Shown here in pieces: positions 1 to 8,537 of a stretch of DNA of 64,000 nucleotides. The DNA is from Streptomyces achromogenes (GTDB taxonomy: Bacteria > Actinomycetota > Actinomycetes > Streptomycetales > Streptomycetaceae). A model generated the notes under the pieces. It was not told the origin of the DNA and ran no database searches. It worked only from the letters and a program-made list of their open reading frames with translations. Location: assembly GCF_030816715.1 (NCBI RefSeq), contig NZ_JAUSYH010000001.1, positions 8,866,001 through 8,930,000 of the forward strand. Direction: 5' to 3'. A program made the translations under genes and the position numbers. Each line of letters begins with the position of its first letter. Position 1 is the stretch's first letter.

Positions 1-300
1 AATCTCGCTGAGCTTCGCCGAGGACAGGACGGCCGCCCGCTCTATCAGGTCGTCCCGTGACACAGTGGTCAGCCACGTGCAAGGGGTGAAGCCTGGACGC
101 GGGAACGCAAGCCGCAGCACGCCTTCGAACGGCACTCCTTCACCGGCGCCCACCATCACTTCGATGCCCAGACCGCTGATGTCGACGCCCGCCGGAGCGA
201 CGACCTGCATCACCCGGATCCCGGACGCGTCGTCTCCCGACAGCAGCACGACCAACCTCCGCTCGTCGAACTGGACCCACCAGACTTCGCCACGTTGCAC
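1..300 (-). CDS. MazF/PemK-like toxin, cut by the window edge
   Basis: Reads as the first 100 codons of a PemK/MazF-family protein, the endoribonuclease toxin of type II toxin-antitoxin systems. The GTG start at 300 follows GGAGG with a 4-base gap, and the frame is open to the left edge. The opening RGEVWWVQF, the middle VVAPAGVDISGLG and the closing SRDDLIERAAVLSSAKLSEI fit the MazF fold order. Family members are about 105-125 residues, so only a short tail is missing. I see no antitoxin-sized ORF with a ribosome site directly upstream, so the gene is either an orphan or its partner lies outside the window. Family assignment is from pattern recognition; toxicity is inferred. Confidence 0.68.
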   Translation of the reverse strand, partial: MQRGEVWWVQFDERRLVVLLSGDDASGIRVMQVVAPAGVDISGLGIEVMVGAGEGVPFEGVLRLAFPRPGFTPCTWLTTVSRDDLIERAAVLSSAKLSEI

Positions 301-440
301 AAGTCCTCCAGACACGGGACGACAGACAGACGCTGCGCGAGCCTGACGCGTTGTGGAGACGGGTGGGGCCACCGTGGATCATCGGTGTGTGAAGACTGAA
401 GATCACGCGGTGGCCGCAGGTCACAGCGTAAACCCTGCCC

Positions 441-795
441 ACTGGCAGGAGGCGTTCGAGGGCCTGCGAGCCGGACAGCGGGAGGGTTCACGCGGGTCGA
501 ATCCCGGTGCCGAGCCCGGAAGTCGGTACTGGGCCTGCTGTCGGACCTGTCGCGCAGGACCTGCTGGACCATCGCCGAGTGGGCCGGGGACAGGACCCCG
601 GACAGCATGCAGCACCTGCTCGGGCGGGCCAGGTGGGACGCCGACCAGGCTCGGGACGACGTGGGTGACTACGTGGTGGAGCATCTGCACGACGCCGAGG
701 CGGTGCTGGTGGTCGACGAGACCGGCGACGTGAAGAAAGGCACCGACACTGTCGGTGTCCAGCGCCAGTACACCGGCACCGCCGGGGCTCGTATT
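441..795 (+). pseudogene. IS701-family transposase fragment (N-terminal part)
   Basis: Two frames together give the N-terminal third of an IS701-type DDE transposase. HWQEAFEGL lies near 441-467. After a frameshift around 485 the readable part continues as LGLLSDLSRRTCWTIAEWAG, a block containing QHLLGRARWDAD, then VLVVDETGDVKKG and VGVQRQYTGTAG. The VDETGDVKKG block carries the first catalytic Asp. Coding similarity stops at about 795, so the rest of the DDE domain is missing. I saw no terminal inverted repeats. Confidence 0.72.
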
Positions 796-1172
796 TCAAT
801 AAGTGCTCGGCAGAGGGGTGTTGGTGGGAGTCTGAGATATGACCCCGTGTCTGTCAGGCCGCGTTGCGTTCGAGGCGATGGCCACACTGTTCTTCTCCTC
901 TCGTTCCGTCACCGAGGCAACCGGCCGAAACCGGATCCCAGGGGCGCCCGTACGATGAGCGCCGTGACCACCCGCCGCACTCTCGGCGCTGGCCCCGAGA
1001 CTTCTGCCCGGGGCGTCCGCGTCACCCAGGCTGATTCACTCGCGGCCCTGCCCGGCGTCCGCAATCCCGGATTTCAGCGAACTCCGGCCAGGCGTGCGGT
1101 ACGGAGTCAACGAAGCGGACGGCAGCTCGCGGCGCTGCCGTTCGAACCGCTCCGATGGGACGGTGATTGGGC
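796..1172. other. No gene recognised (377 bp)
   Basis: This stretch lies between the IS701 fragment and the YCII gene. It has open frames because of high GC, but none has a convincing ribosome site or a recognisable product. It may be rearrangement debris next to the transposase end. Confidence 0.5.
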
Positions 1173-1520
1173 TCAGGCTGATTCGAGGATCTGGCGGATC
1201 TCGATCGTCTCCGGGGTAGGCAGGGCCTTGGCCAGTTCGACGGCCTCCGCACGGTCGGCCACCTCCAGCACGAACCAGCCGCCGAGGGTCTCCTCACCGG
1301 TGTGCGCGGGCCCGTCGGTCACTGATGACGCCCCGTCGGTCGTCTTGCGCACGGTCGCCGGGCTGTTGTGCTCGGTTTCCAGGGCGTCGCCGCCGACAAG
1401 CTTTCCGGCCGTCGCAAGGCTGCCGATCCACGTCTGGTAGTCCGCGCGGTAGGCGTCCCGGTCGGCCTGGATCCGGCGGCGTGACTCATCCGTCTCAAAG
1501 ATCACGAGTGCGTACTTCAC
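1173..1520 (-). CDS. YCII / DGPF-domain protein
   Basis: A 115-residue protein of the YCII-related (DGPF) fold, small dimeric alpha/beta proteins often encoded beside ECF sigma factors or resistance genes. Features seen are the opening KYALVIFETDESRR, a central T-DGP block and the ending VELAKALPTPETIEIRQI. The GTG start at 1520 has GGAGAGGA about seven bases upstream. It lies just downstream of vgb on the same strand, about 67 bases after that stop, so it may be the last gene of the vat-vgb operon. No reaction can be assigned. Confidence 0.8.
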   Translation of the reverse strand: MKYALVIFETDESRRRIQADRDAYRADYQTWIGSLATAGKLVGGDALETEHNSPATVRKTTDGASSVTDGPAHTGEETLGGWFVLEVADRAEAVELAKALPTPETIEIRQILESA

Positions 1521-1587
1521 TGATGTTCCTCTCCGGCCGCTGTGCGGGCGGCCGCTGTTGCTGGTGGCGGGTGTGAGGGTGTCCTTG

Positions 1588-2487
1588 TCAGGTGGCGCTG
1601 TCCACAGTGACGATGCGGGCCAGCACACCGATCTCCAGAGCTGTCCACAGCGCGCCGTCGGGACCGACGGTGATGCCGTGCGGCTCGGAGCCAGGGGTGG
1701 GCAGGTCGTGCACGGTGATGGTGCCGTCCGGAGTGATCGAGCCGACGCGGTTGCCGCCCCACTCGGTGAACCACGCAGTGCCGTCGTCGGCGACGGTGAT
1801 GGCGTGGGGTCGGGCTGCGCGGTCGGGCAGGGGAAATTCGATGACTTGCCCGTCGGGGGTGATCCGCCCGATCTGACCGGCGGCGATCTCGACAAACCAC
1901 AGGGCCCCGTCGCGTCCCGCGGAGATGCCCACCGGCGCGGCGTCCTTGGTGGGCAGTGAGTGGAGGGTCACTGCGCCGTCCATGCCGATCCGCCCGATGG
2001 CGTTTGCCTGGTTGAGCGTGAACCACATGCCGCCGTCGTCGCCGGCTGTGATCGCGGAGGGAAACGCGCCTGTGACGGGGAGCGGAAACTCGGTGACCCG
2101 GCCGTCGACGGTGATGCGGCCGATGCGATCGGCGGCGGTCTCGGTGAACCACAAAGCACCGTCCGGCCCGGCTGCGATACCGAAGGGCCCGCAGCCGGGG
2201 GTGGGTATCGCGAAGTTGTCGATGACGCCGCCGGTGGTGATCCGCCCAATCCGGTGTGCCTGGTATTGAGTGAACCAGAGGGCGTCGTCGGGACCATGGA
2301 CGATGATGGTCGGCCCGCACGCCGGGTCGAGCTGGTGACTCGTCGGTTCTGCGCCGGGGACCAGCCGGCCTATCCGGCCGCTGTGGACCAGGGTGAACCA
2401 CAACGCACCGTCCGGCCCGGTGGTGATGGCGTACGGTCCGGCCTCGCTGTCAGTCACAGCGTGCTCGTCGATGGACGCCTGGGTCAC
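1588..2487 (-). CDS. vgb: virginiamycin B lyase (streptogramin B lyase)
   Basis: A 299-residue protein, the normal length for Vgb, which linearises type B streptogramins by an elimination at the ester bond. It consists of repeated blades of the type GPDGALWFTE / IGRIT, with about seven copies of G-x-D-G-x-x-W-F, the seven-bladed propeller of the Vgb family. The GTG start at 2487 overlaps the upstream vat stop (GTGA), which implies translational coupling. Propellers of this kind also occur in unrelated SMP-30-like proteins, but the coupling to a Vat-type acetyltransferase makes Vgb the best reading. Confidence 0.87.
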   Translation of the reverse strand: MTQASIDEHAVTDSEAGPYAITTGPDGALWFTLVHSGRIGRLVPGAEPTSHQLDPACGPTIIVHGPDDALWFTQYQAHRIGRITTGGVIDNFAIPTPGCGPFGIAAGPDGALWFTETAADRIGRITVDGRVTEFPLPVTGAFPSAITAGDDGGMWFTLNQANAIGRIGMDGAVTLHSLPTKDAAPVGISAGRDGALWFVEIAAGQIGRITPDGQVIEFPLPDRAARPHAITVADDGTAWFTEWGGNRVGSITPDGTITVHDLPTPGSEPHGITVGPDGALWTALEIGVLARIVTVDSAT

Positions 2488-3140
2488 AGCGGTTTCTCCA
2501 GATCGTGCTCGGCGGCGATGCGTGCGACGTCCGCGGGAGTTCCGGCCATGATGGCGCGAACGTGTTCGGTGACCAGCTCGGTAGGCCAGTCCCACCATGC
2601 TGCGCGGAGCAGTCGCTCAACGTCGTCGTCAGTGAACCGCTGCCGAATCGGCCTGGCCGGGTTGCCGCCGACGATGGTGTAAGCAGGGACGTCGGAGATG
2701 ACCAGGGCGCCGGCCGCGATGATGGCGCCATCGCCGATGCGCACGCCCGGCATGACGGTCGCCTGGTGGCCGAACCAGACGTCATTGCCGATGACGGTGT
2801 CCCCGCGGCTGGGCATGGCCGTGACGATGTCCAGGGTCTGCTCGGCCCAGCAGCCGCCGAACATGGTGAACGGGAAGGTGGACACACCCACCATCGGGTG
2901 CTCGGCGCCGGCCATCAGGAAGCGGGTTCCCGTGGCGATCGCACAGTACCTGCCGATGATCAGGCGTTCCGGCCCGTAGGCGTAGAGGACGTTGCGGTGC
3001 TCGAACTCCGTCGCGCCGCCGGGGTCGTCGTAGTAGGTGTACTCGCCAACGACAATTTTCGGTGAGGTGATCAGCGGTTTGAGGAACACCACCCGGTCGT
3101 GCGCCCGCAGCGGGTGAACGGTGGTCGGATCAGGTGCCAA
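2484..3140 (-). CDS. vat: Vat-family streptogramin A O-acetyltransferase
   Basis: A 218-residue left-handed beta-helix (hexapeptide-repeat) acyltransferase of the xenobiotic acetyltransferase class. It carries FMAGAEHPM, where the His matches the catalytic base of Vat enzymes, then FPFTMFGG, hexapeptide repeats VIGNDVWFGHQATVMPGV and GDGAIIAAGALVI, and the VGGNPARPIRQRF end common to Vat and CatB enzymes. The start is TTG at 3140, with GAGG some 14 bases upstream, so the true start could differ slightly. Followed directly by vgb, it makes the operon inactivate both the A and the B streptogramin component. Chloramphenicol-acetylating relatives share the fold, but the vgb partner favours streptogramin A. 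Confidence 0.86.
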   Translation of the reverse strand: MAPDPTTVHPLRAHDRVVFLKPLITSPKIVVGEYTYYDDPGGATEFEHRNVLYAYGPERLIIGRYCAIATGTRFLMAGAEHPMVGVSTFPFTMFGGCWAEQTLDIVTAMPSRGDTVIGNDVWFGHQATVMPGVRIGDGAIIAAGALVISDVPAYTIVGGNPARPIRQRFTDDDVERLLRAAWWDWPTELVTEHVRAIMAGTPADVARIAAEHDLEKPL

Positions 3141-3163
3141 GGTGAGGATGCCTCGATTTCTGG

Positions 3164-3352
3164 TTATTTGTGGAAGCCCAGGATTACGACCAAGGCAGCC
3201 ACCGTGGCGACGGAGAAGACGGTCCCGCCGACGAAGTCACGAGAGCCCACGCGCAGAGGCTGACAGCGCTGAGTGCCCAGCGACACAGTCAACCCGGCCG
3301 GCAGACCCAGCCAGCCCGCCGCCAGCGCAGCGCGAGGTTCATGTCTTTCGAT
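3164..3352 (-). pseudogene. possible membrane-protein remnant
   Basis: An open frame ending at 3164 has coding-like third positions and a hydrophobic C-terminal stretch (GTVFSVATVAALVVILGF), but no good start codon or ribosome site. It sits downstream of the palindromic TetR-type operator, divergent from the TetR gene, where an efflux pump would be expected. It may be the residue of such a transporter. No family can be named. Confidence 0.28.
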
Positions 3353-3362
3353 GAAGTTTGCC

Positions 3363-3392
3363 GCCGCTACACGACACGTATCGTGTAGCGGC
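3363..3392. promoter_or_regulatory. TetR operator candidate 1 (perfect inverted repeat)
   Basis: Perfect 12-bp arms, GCCGCTACACGA and TCGTGTAGCGGC, flank a 6-base centre CACGTA, between the TetR gene and the leftward genes. A diverged copy of its core lies at 3429-3446. The position and duplication suggest an operator rather than a terminator. Confidence 0.65.
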
Positions 3393-3428
3393 GTCGGCAA
3401 CGCTACGGATCGGCACAGTGGACTGTCA

Positions 3429-3446
3429 ACACGACACGTTCCGTTT
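3429..3446. promoter_or_regulatory. TetR operator candidate 2 at the tetR promoter
   Basis: ACACGACACGTTCCGTTT repeats the core of the 3363-3392 palindrome (ACACGACACGTATCGTGT) with four changes. It lies just upstream of a -10-like TTAGGGT at 3451-3457 and about 20 bases before the tetR GTG, so binding there would give autorepression. Confidence 0.5.
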
Positions 3447-3464
3447 CCTGTTAGGGTCGGGGAC

Positions 3465-4055
3465 GTGCCTGCATCGCCGAACCCGCTACGTCGCAACGAG
3501 GCCAGCCGCCGCGCCATCCTGGACGCGGCGCTGCAACTGAGTGCCGAACACGGCTACGGACGGCTGACGATCGAGGCCGTCGCCGCCCGTGCCGGCGTCA
3601 GCAAGAAAACGATCTACCGGTGGTGGTCCTCCAAGGGAGCTGTCGTCCTGGACGCCATCGACGACATGGCCGCGGTCGCCGACTATCCGGACACCGGCAG
3701 CCTCGCCGCCGACCTGCACACCCAGCTCACCGCCGTCATCGACCTGCTCACCTCGCCGGAGAACTCTGCCGTCACCGGGCTCATCGCCGAAGCCCTACAG
3801 GACCGCGAACTGGCCCACGATCTGCGGGAACGCCTCATCCGTCCCCGTATCACCACATTTAAATCCCGCCTGCGCAAAGCCCAGCTCGAAGGGCAACTGG
3901 CCCCCGACGCCGACCTGGACGTCGCCTTGGACCTGATCTACGGCCCTGTGTACCACCGACTCGTCTTCCACCTCGGCATGCCCGACCCCCAGCAACTCGA
4001 GACGCTCATCGACCACGCCCTGCGCGCGTTCGATCCGCCGCAATCGACGCGGTGA
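3465..4055 (+). CDS. TetR/AcrR-family transcriptional regulator
   Basis: A 196-residue repressor. Residues ~12-58 form the TetR DNA-binding domain (AILDAALQLSAEHGYGRLTI, VAARAGVSKKTIYRWWSSKG). The remainder is a TetR_C-type helical ligand domain containing LTSPENSAVTGLIAEAL and DLIYGPVYHRLVFH. The GTG start at 3465 sits within about ten bases of a -10-like element, so the mRNA may be leaderless. It is divergent from vat-vgb with two matching operators in between, so it may control the streptogramin-resistance operon as well as itself; the inducer is unknown. Confidence 0.9.
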   Translation: MPASPNPLRRNEASRRAILDAALQLSAEHGYGRLTIEAVAARAGVSKKTIYRWWSSKGAVVLDAIDDMAAVADYPDTGSLAADLHTQLTAVIDLLTSPENSAVTGLIAEALQDRELAHDLRERLIRPRITTFKSRLRKAQLEGQLAPDADLDVALDLIYGPVYHRLVFHLGMPDPQQLETLIDHALRAFDPPQSTR

Positions 4056-4119
4056 GGCGGCCGCGCGCCAGTGGTCACGTGAGCGGACAGGGCAGGGCGG
4101 GAACCGAGCGATTCCGGGA

Positions 4120-4300
4120 TCAGGTCACTACGGCCAGGTTCGACCAGACCCCACAAACCGGGCACGGGGCACCGTCCGTAGTGCGGTGCGGTGCGTGGCG
4201 ACGCGCACTATCTCGATATCCACGTCCACCGACAGCACCGCGACGTCTGCGATCGACGGGAACAAGAGCTCCTTCAGCCGGAGCACGACCTCTTCCACGG
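4120..4300 (-). pseudogene. ISL3-family transposase N-terminal fragment
   Basis: Two minus-strand frames combine to the ISL3 transposase start: LKELLFPSIADVAVLSVDVD, then after a frameshift HAPHRTTDGAPCPVCGVWS, where CPVCG is half of the zinc-binding site. Nothing of the catalytic core follows. A C-terminal piece of an ISL3 transposase lies on the same strand at 14459-14640. Confidence 0.62.
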
Positions 4301-4439
4301 CCCCGAACTGTCGGCCCAACGACCTTGTCCACAGGTCATTTACAGGCGGCTTGGCGTACCGCCCGGAGACGACGAGCCGTCACTCAGCGTGGCGGCGTCA
4401 CAGCTGAGCCAGAACCATTTCACGTGACCGAAGCCAGAT

Positions 4440-5395
4440 TCATCGAGCGCCCTGCGGATGGCGCCCTCGAACAGGGCGCAGGGCGACCCGGCAGCCCTGG
4501 GAGGGGTAGGGCTCCGTGCTGGCGCGGTGGCCGATTCCCTCGTCCTGTCGCGTCGCCGGCAGGAGTTGCCCACGTCGGATGAGTCTGTACACCAGCACGG
4601 TGACTTGCAGGAAGGCCAGTTGACCGCCGATGCAGGCGTGCGTGCCAGTACCGAAAGGCAGCCAGGCGCCGCGAGGAGGCCGGTTCCCCAGGAACCGTTC
4701 GGGACGGAACTCCTCCGGATCTGGGTACAGATCGGGGTTTCGGTGCAGATCCCATGGGCTCGCTACGGCGGATGTCCCGGCCGGCACGTGGTATCCGCCG
4801 ATGTCGCCTGGCTGCGCAGCAGCCAGGGGATGGCTGTGACCGGCGGTCGCAAACGCAGTGCTTCCCGGATGACTGCGTCTGTATAGGGAGCGCTGTCATC
4901 CCGTCCGGATGCCTCATCGACCAGCCGTTGCCACACGTGCGGTGTGCGCGTGGCGCGCTCGATGACCCAGGCCGCTACCAGGGCGGGAGCCTGGGCAGCC
5001 AGCAGGTAAAAGGCGATCTGGTCGCACAGCACCGCGTCGGTCAGTAGTTCGCTGTCGGAAGCCAGCAATATGCCCAGGACATCGTTGTGAATCGTGCCAG
5101 TGCGGCGTCGCCGGCAATTTCCTCGCGCACCAGATGAAGGCAGGCAGTCCAAGCCCTGTGTCCCGCAGGCCACCAGGGCAGCCTGCCCACTGCGGAGGCC
5201 ATCACCGCAGGGCGGACGGTGGTCTGGCGGAGCCGAGCGACGGGCTTGACCCAGGTGTTCAGAAGGCGAGGATCATCGACACTGAGGCACGCTTTGACGT
5301 TGGCTTCGGCGACGGCTGTGTCCAGAAAGGGGAGTAGGCGGAACAACCTTCCCACAGGGCAGGCATTCGCCATGCGCTGTGCTGCGACGGCGATG
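4440..5395 (-). pseudogene. cytochrome P450, frameshifted and N-truncated
   Basis: Three frames add up to most of a bacterial P450. The first (about 5395 to 5100) holds DTAVAEANVKACLSVDDPRL. The second (to about 4790) holds the I-helix region and IREALRLRPP with the ExxR pair. The third (4440-4790) holds PEEFRPERFL and the haem loop FGTGTHACIG with its Cys ligand. Breaks lie near 5095 and 4795. The I-helix reads YLLAAQAPALV and lacks the usual acid-Thr pair, and the first ~100 residues are absent. It is almost certainly inactive. No redox partner or biosynthetic genes flank it. Confidence 0.8.
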
Positions 5396-5843
5396 GCAGC
5401 CCGGTTTTTAACGCGCCGACGGCGCGACGGCCGTGGGCGTGGGCGTGAGTGTGGGCGTGACCGGCGTAGTGGCCGGTGCAACGGTGGGCGGCGTCGGCCT
5501 TCGGGGCGTGCTGGCGCATCGCCATGATGGTCTTCGGACTGCTTCTGACCCTCACGATCATCGGCGCCCCTATCGGAATCCCCCCGTGATGGCGACAGGG
5601 GCGGCCCTCTTCACCGGAGGCACCGCGGCCGCCACGGCCGGCACGGCGGTCGGGATCACGCAGGCCCGGCCGAGGGCGGTCGCCGAGGAAACCGTGCCGA
5701 GCGGCAGCGAGTCGGAGGTCGCCGCCGCCCGGCATCGCACTACGTCAGACTGGATGAGGGCGTCGCGTAGGCGGACATACCGCGTTTTGAGCTTCTGCCC
5801 GGCCTGCCTCCAGGGCAGGGCGAGGCTTGTCGAGCGAACGGAT
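5396..5843. other. No confident gene (448 bp)
   Basis: Contains a short plus-strand hydrophobic peptide reading at 5527-5589 (MVFGLLLTLTIIGAPIGIPP) and a longer open frame to 5861, neither with a clear ribosome site. A GGGCGTGAGTG-type repetitive stretch lies near 5435-5460. Probably degraded sequence between the P450 remnant and the monooxygenase. Confidence 0.4.
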
Positions 5844-6152
5844 TCAGGCGATGTGGCGTAGAAGGGTGACCCGAAGCTCGCCGTCGAGGAGATCGTCCAG
5901 CCGGGCCACGAAGTCCTGCAGGTGGGCGGTCTGGAGGTTGGCGGCGTGCTCGTCGCGGCTGCGCCAGATCTCGTAGAGACAGAACGAGGCGGGGTCGTCC
6001 ACACCGACGTGCAGGTCGTAGGTGACGCAGCCCGGCTCACGCGACGTGGGCGCCACGAGCGCAGTGAGCGCCTGGCTCAGAACCTGCTCCTTGCCGGGCT
6101 TGGCTCGCAACTGGGCGACGACTGTCAATGCGGCGGATTCGATGTTCGTCAT
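5844..6152 (-). CDS. putative quinol / antibiotic-biosynthesis monooxygenase (ABM domain)
   Basis: A 102-residue single-domain protein of the dimeric ferredoxin-like ABM family (YgiN-like). It shows LTVVAQLRAKPGKEQVLSQA, REPGCVTYDLHVGVDDPASF, then YEIWRSRDEHAANLQTAHLQ, the conserved order of this fold including the E-x-W block. These enzymes oxidise quinols or polyketide intermediates without a cofactor, or act in electrophile defence; the substrate here is unknown. It is divergent from the MocR-type regulator at 6251, the usual arrangement for a regulator and its target. Confidence 0.87.
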   Translation of the reverse strand: MTNIESAALTVVAQLRAKPGKEQVLSQALTALVAPTSREPGCVTYDLHVGVDDPASFCLYEIWRSRDEHAANLQTAHLQDFVARLDDLLDGELRVTLLRHIA

Positions 6153-6250
6153 CAGGGATGGGTGTTCCTGTTCGTGGCGCGGCGGCCTGTTGCCACCAAC
6201 TCCGTAGGACGACGGTAAAGAAGAATGGTCCGGCTATACAGTCCTCTTTT

Positions 6251-7672
6251 GTGGGTATTCACCGGACCAATCGAGCCAGCGGCCTCCTCATCGAACTGTC
6301 CGAGGACGGCGGGTCGCTGTACGAGCGCCTGACGAGTGGGATCAGGGCCGCGATCGTGGCGGGCCGCCTGGCACCGGGCCACCTGTTGCCCCCGAGCCGC
6401 GTGCTGGCCGCCGAACTCGGCTGCTCCCGGTGGGTCGTCAACGAGGCGTACACCCAGCTCGCCGCCGAGGGGCAACTGCAGACGCGGCAGGGCTCCGGCA
6501 CGCGCGTCACGACCCATCCCGCCACGCGCGACCCGGACCGGACACCAGAGACCGGGCGAGCTCCTGCCGCGCCGCCGGTGGTGGCCGACCTTCGGCCGGG
6601 CGCCCCGGATGTGGCGGCTTTCCCCGCACCCGCGTGGACCCGGTCCCTGCAGCACGTCCTCACCACCGTCGAATGGGAACCGTCGCTCTTCCCGCCGCCG
6701 GCAGGAGCGTGGCGGTTGCGGGAGGTCGTCGCCGCCTATCTGAGCCGGGTGCGCGGACTGACCGTCGAGGCTGACGAGGTACTCATCACGTGCGGTACCT
6801 CCCATGGGGTCTCCCTCGTGGCGCGGGTCCTGGCCGCGCGAGGAGTGCCGCACCTGGCCGTCGAGGATCCCGGCTGGCCTCGTCTGCACCAGGTCGCGGT
6901 CGCCGCCGGCCTGCCCACCGAGCCGGTCGCCGTGGACGCCGAGGGCCTCGACGTCGAGGCGCTGCGTCGAACAGGCGCCCAGGCGGTGCTGTGCGCGCCG
7001 GCCCATCAGTTCCCCACAGGCACGGCCCTGTCGCCCACACGCCGATTGGCTCTGCTCGCCTGGGCCACGCAGCGCACCTCCGTGATCATCGAAGACGATT
7101 ACGACGCCGAGTTCCGCTACGACCGCAGACCCATTGGCGCCCTGGCCGGCCTCGACCGTAGCCGTGTGGTCTACCTGGGCTCGGTCAGCAAGACCCTGCA
7201 TCCAGGACTGCGGCTGGGCTGGATGGTCCCGCCACCGGCGTTGCGCCAACCGCTGCTTGACGCTCTCGATTCCGCAGGCGCCGGCCCCAGCACCCTGGAT
7301 CAGCTCACCTTCGCCAGGCTCGCTGACACCGGCGGCTACGACAGGCACCTACGCCGTGTGCGCAAGGTTTACCGGGCCCGCCGCGACGCCCTCGTGACTG
7401 CGCTGGGCAGTCACGCCGTCATCCGCGACTGCGGCCCGGTCCACGGCATCGCCGCGGGTCTGCATCTGCTGGTTCCGCTGCCCCCCGGACTCCACGACCA
7501 CATGGTCGCCGAACACCTCGCAGGCCGCGGCATCGCCGCCATGGCCCTTTCCGGATATGCCACCCGGCGCCACGCGCCGGCCCTGGTCATCGGTTACGGC
7601 CGCCTCACCCCGACCCGCGCGCAGTGGGCGGCCGAGCAGCTCGCGGAGGTCCTCCTCGACCTTCGACCCTGA
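6251..7672 (+). CDS. MocR-family (GntR-aminotransferase) transcriptional regulator
   Basis: A 473-residue two-domain regulator. Residues ~15-85 form a GntR winged helix (LYERLTSGIRAAIVAGRLAP, LAAELGCSRWVVNEAYTQL). Residues ~110-470 form a fold-type I aminotransferase-like domain with the PLP-lysine loop SVSKTLHPGLRLGW and IIEDDYDAEFRYD. The GTG at 6251 is chosen because TATACA at 6235-6240 can serve as a -10, giving an almost leaderless transcript. It is divergent from the ABM monooxygenase. MocR proteins sense PLP or amino compounds; the effector here is not deducible. Confidence 0.9.
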   Translation: MGIHRTNRASGLLIELSEDGGSLYERLTSGIRAAIVAGRLAPGHLLPPSRVLAAELGCSRWVVNEAYTQLAAEGQLQTRQGSGTRVTTHPATRDPDRTPETGRAPAAPPVVADLRPGAPDVAAFPAPAWTRSLQHVLTTVEWEPSLFPPPAGAWRLREVVAAYLSRVRGLTVEADEVLITCGTSHGVSLVARVLAARGVPHLAVEDPGWPRLHQVAVAAGLPTEPVAVDAEGLDVEALRRTGAQAVLCAPAHQFPTGTALSPTRRLALLAWATQRTSVIIEDDYDAEFRYDRRPIGALAGLDRSRVVYLGSVSKTLHPGLRLGWMVPPPALRQPLLDALDSAGAGPSTLDQLTFARLADTGGYDRHLRRVRKVYRARRDALVTALGSHAVIRDCGPVHGIAAGLHLLVPLPPGLHDHMVAEHLAGRGIAAMALSGYATRRHAPALVIGYGRLTPTRAQWAAEQLAEVLLDLRP

Positions 7673-8537
7673 GCAGAAGGCCCGCCGTGAGCAGAAGTCC
7701 CGCGCCAGCGCACTGGCTCAGTCTTCGCGGCTGTTGGCGGGTAGCCCGTCCGCGACCGACCGACGTGGCGACCTCGGGCGGTAGGTCGGGGATCACCCGT
7801 GCTGGTACGCCGCCGTCGAGATGCCGATGTAGTGCGTGACGAAGGCCGCGAGGGTGAGCGAGTCGCTGATGACGTGCGCGGCCGGATCCGGGAGCGCCCA
7901 CCCAACCGGCGCAGAGTCCCGAGATGACCGTTCCATGTCCCGGGCGCCGACCTGACGCTTGGAGGGGGGCTTGTTGGTGTACGGGACGGCGGCTGGCCTG
8001 GTGTGTTGTTGGTTCGCTGAGAGGCTGGGGCAGCGGTTTGGGTGGTGAGGCCAGTGCGTGTGAGCTGGAGTTATGTGTCGTGTGTGGAGAGGGGCTGGGC
8101 TCGTTGGAGGCATCGGTAGCGCGAAAAGGCCCGGTGTGTGGTTGTGCTGGTCAGGGCTGTTTTTCCTGGGTGGGTGTGGTGAGTGTCTGGCGCGGCACGG
8201 CCACCACCGCCCCCGCCCCGGCCTGCACCGTGTTCGGCTTCACCCTCGCCTCCACTGACCTCGGCCCCGCCGTCACCCGCCTCAGGGACGTCCTGGCGGA
8301 CCTGATCGCCACGGCCTGACCGGAGCCCCGATGACCGCCTCCACCCGCACCGCCGCAGTCCGCCGTACCCGCCGCCCCGGCGGTGGCCCGTGACGCTCGG
8401 GCTGGAGGCTCGGCTCGCCGCCATCGACGCTGCCATGCAGCTGATCGATACCTGCTGGCACCGGACGCCGTGGCGGTGCTCCGCCTGGCGTCCCGCAGAC
8501 TGCCCCGACACCCGAATCCGGGTCGGCCGTGTGCGGA
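7673..8537. other. No confident gene (865 bp)
   Basis: Long overlapping open frames occur in all phases, but none has a clear family or ribosome site. A minus-strand frame ending near 7800 (DPAAHVISDSLTLAAFV) looks coding but could not be placed. A very short ORF at 8331-8393 opens after a GGAG-like site. Treated as decayed sequence. Confidence 0.4.

Noticed and set aside
3363..3392. The TetR palindrome as a terminator
   Set aside because: It is upstream of both neighbouring frames and has a degenerate copy at the tetR promoter, which fits an operator better.
5433..5861. Plus-strand 142-codon ORF beside the monooxygenase
   Set aside because: It overlaps the 3' end of the monooxygenase gene, has low-complexity glycine/valine-rich start sequence and no ribosome site.
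7793..8113. Minus-strand frame with DPAAHVISDSLTLAAFVTHY, faintly like a condensation-domain HHxxxD motif
   Set aside because: The motif is incomplete, there is no start or ribosome site, and the surrounding sequence is not coding-like over a domain length.
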